In this document: positions 5,577-6,381 of the stretch, piece by piece
How positions within the stretch are numbered: the first letter of the stretch is position 1
Layout: every line of letters starts with the position of its first letter
NCBI GenBank assembly: GCA_003158495.1
Contig: PMJT01000213.1
Location: forward strand, 1 to 6,381
Direction of reading: 5' to 3'
DNA length: 6,381 nucleotides
Source: Chloroflexota bacterium
Lineage (GTDB): Bacteria; Chloroflexota; Limnocylindria; Limnocylindrales; CSP1-4
Position numbers and translations under genes: made by a program
Notes under the pieces: model-generated
Told to the model about the DNA's origin: nothing
Database searches by the model: none
The model's input: only the letters and a program-made list of their open reading frames with translations

Positions 5577-5602
5577 GACCGGCCGGTGGGCGCCGACCGG
5601 TC
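5577..5602 (+). terminator. Weak dyad after GlsB-type gene
   Basis: gaccgg (5577-5582) and ccggtc (5597-5602) can pair, 15 nt after the stop codon, with additional GC pairing in the 14-nt interior. No T-tract follows. It may be a weak terminator. Confidence 0.3.
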
Positions 5603-5904
5603 AGCGGTGTCCGGCTGGCGCAGGGGCGCGAATGCCGCAGTCTTGACGGCGTAACGCCCTACTTTTGTGCGCTCAAGTGCCAATAGCGTGGGCCCGACAC
5701 CTGATCGAGTTCCGACAGAGCCGCGGGTCTAGTCTTGCCGCCAATATCCTCGCCTCTGCCGAACTCTACGACCCGTTGACGGGCGCCTTCAGCCCGGCCA
5801 GTGGACGCGGCCACTTGGTTGGTGCTCGACTCGGGTGTCGGTGACCAGTCAATCGACCTCAGCGTCCTCGGACCGGTCACGACACTGACGCTGTAAGGTG
5901 GATC
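5603..5904. other. Intergenic stretch with no convincing gene
   Basis: Between the GlsB-type gene and the vapBC promoter I see no gene with family support. One + frame (open 5647-5844, no good start) contains a short kelch-like peptide, listed separately. A second + frame ending at TAA 5894-5896 and a minus frame at 5659-5880 show no recognisable motif and lack ribosome-binding sites. The sequence looks less strongly GC-biased than the genes around it. Confidence 0.5.
5719..5805 (+). pseudogene. Possible relic of a kelch-like repeat protein
   Basis: Read in the + frame, this stretch encodes LASAELYDPLTGAFSPAS (about 5746-5799). It resembles the blade sequence LASAELYDPATGTFSPTG that recurs in bacterial kelch/galactose-oxidase-like propeller proteins. 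The frame has no plausible start, closes at TGA 5842-5844, and shows no second repeat, so at most it is a decayed fragment. Chance similarity over about 18 residues is possible. Confidence 0.25.
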
Positions 5905-5939
5905 TTGCCGAACAGACCTCGGTGGCGTAAGCTTTACCC
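5905..5939 (+). promoter_or_regulatory. vapBC promoter with overlapping dyad operator candidate
   Basis: TTGCCG (5905-5910) and TAAGCT (5928-5933) are spaced by 17 nt. The -10 box ends 6 nt before the vapB ATG, with no Shine-Dalgarno, so the transcript is probably leaderless. A perfect dyad, GTAA-GCT-TTAC (5927-5937), covers the -10 box and the expected start site. VapB antitoxins usually repress their own operon by binding such dyads, so this is a reasonable operator candidate. Confidence 0.55.
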
Positions 5940-6191
5940 ATGAGTGAACGAGTAAAGACCGCCCGCCGCCGAGGGTACACGAAGGTGAGCGCTAAGAATC
6001 AGGTCACGATTCCACAGGACGCCCTCGTTCGGGCTGGGCTTAAGGTGGGCGATCGCCTCCGGGCCGAGGCCGGCCGACCAGGTGAGTTGATCCTGGTCCG
6101 TGAAGAGGATCCGGTCGATCGATTTGCCGGCGCCTTGACGGGCGCCTTCGGTCCAAACCACCTCGACGAACTACGCCGCGAATGGCGCTGA
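5940..6191 (+). CDS. vapB: VapB-type antitoxin, AbrB/SpoVT DNA-binding domain
   Basis: This 83-residue protein begins with a basic stretch, followed by a swapped-hairpin AbrB/MazE/SpoVT domain at about 13-56: YTKVSAKNQVTIPQDALVRA, GLKVGDRLRAEA and ELILVREED. The C-terminal segment, with DRFAGALTGAFGPNHLDELR and EWR, is the type that wraps the VapC toxin in this antitoxin family. It would neutralise the toxin and, with it, repress the operon. The ATG at 5940 follows a TAAGCT box by 6 nt and a TTGCCG -35 box, and has no ribosome-binding site. Its TGA overlaps the vapC start by 10 nt, the usual coupling in these modules. Confidence 0.9.
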   Translation: MSERVKTARRRGYTKVSAKNQVTIPQDALVRAGLKVGDRLRAEAGRPGELILVREEDPVDRFAGALTGAFGPNHLDELRREWR

Positions 6192-6381
6192 CGATCCTCG
6201 ACGCCGGCGTCATCATCGCGATTCTCGATTCGAGCGATGCCCACCATGCCGCGGCCAGGGAGGCCCTTTCGCGCGCTCGGAGTCGGGGTGAAGAGTTGGC
6301 CATCCCAGTCTCCGCCTACGCCGAAGTACTCGTCGGGCCGTTCCGGCAGGGTGCGAGCGCGGTTGCAAAGGTCGATGAGTT
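6182..6381 (+). CDS. vapC: VapC-type PIN-domain toxin, N-terminal part (cut by window edge)
   Basis: The frame from ATG 6182 stays open to the right edge, 66 residues. It begins MALTILDAGVIIAILDSSDA, the first PIN-domain strand, with the catalytic acidic residue Asp7. It continues with HHAAAREAL and, near residue 43, VSAYAEVLVGPFRQG, in which Glu48 is the expected second acidic residue. PIN toxins of this kind are Mg2+-dependent ribonucleases that cut tRNA or rRNA. The remaining catalytic Asp residues lie outside the window, so intactness cannot be judged. The start overlaps the end of vapB by 10 nt, and the -1-type overlap fits translation coupled to the antitoxin. Confidence 0.9.
   Translation, partial: MALTILDAGVIIAILDSSDAHHAAAREALSRARSRGEELAIPVSAYAEVLVGPFRQGASAVAKVDE

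Noticed and set aside
5659..5880. 73-codon open frame on the minus strand in the gap before vapBC
   Set aside because: No family motif, no ribosome-binding site and no conserved context.
1..6381. tRNA, rRNA, CRISPR array or insertion sequence
   Set aside because: No tRNA-like T-loop with matching arms, no regularly spaced repeats, and no transposase-like protein or terminal inverted repeats were seen on reading both strands.

Overview
The window is GC-rich DNA (roughly two thirds G+C by eye) from a free-living bacterium. An FdxA-type ferredoxin, a VapBC pair of the kind common in Actinomycetota, and several genes whose -10 box sits 6-7 nt before the ATG (leaderless mRNAs) fit Actinomycetota, Chloroflexota or a related GC-rich lineage. 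The sequence does not settle which.

Left part (1-2323, minus strand): a compact operon read proC -> LmbE/PIG-L deacetylase -> S9-peptidase-like propeller protein. The genes touch or overlap (TGATG, then GTGA), so translation is probably coupled. The last gene runs off the left edge. A perfect TATACT box lies 7 nt before the proC ATG.

2311-2668: a 358-nt gap holding an unassigned structured element. A 9-bp closing helix encloses about 120 nt, a 13-bp hairpin abuts it, and T6 follows on the + strand. It may be a small RNA.

Middle part (2669-4316, minus strand): a BtuF-like cobalamin-type binding protein without a signal peptide, an FdxA-type 7Fe ferredoxin, and a 55-residue stand-alone YHS-domain protein. 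Each is followed or separated by GC-rich hairpins.

Right part (4382-6381): a divergent intergenic region leads to a plus-strand run of stress-type genes: a DksA/TraR-type zinc-finger protein, a CsbD-family protein and a GlsB/YeaQ-type membrane protein. A 378-nt gap follows, with one weak trace of a kelch-like repeat. The window ends in a vapBC toxin-antitoxin locus; VapC is cut by the right edge.

No tRNA, rRNA, CRISPR array or insertion sequence was seen. The families are all known. The least explained items are the structured element at 2485-2631 and the recurring leaderless promoter layout.
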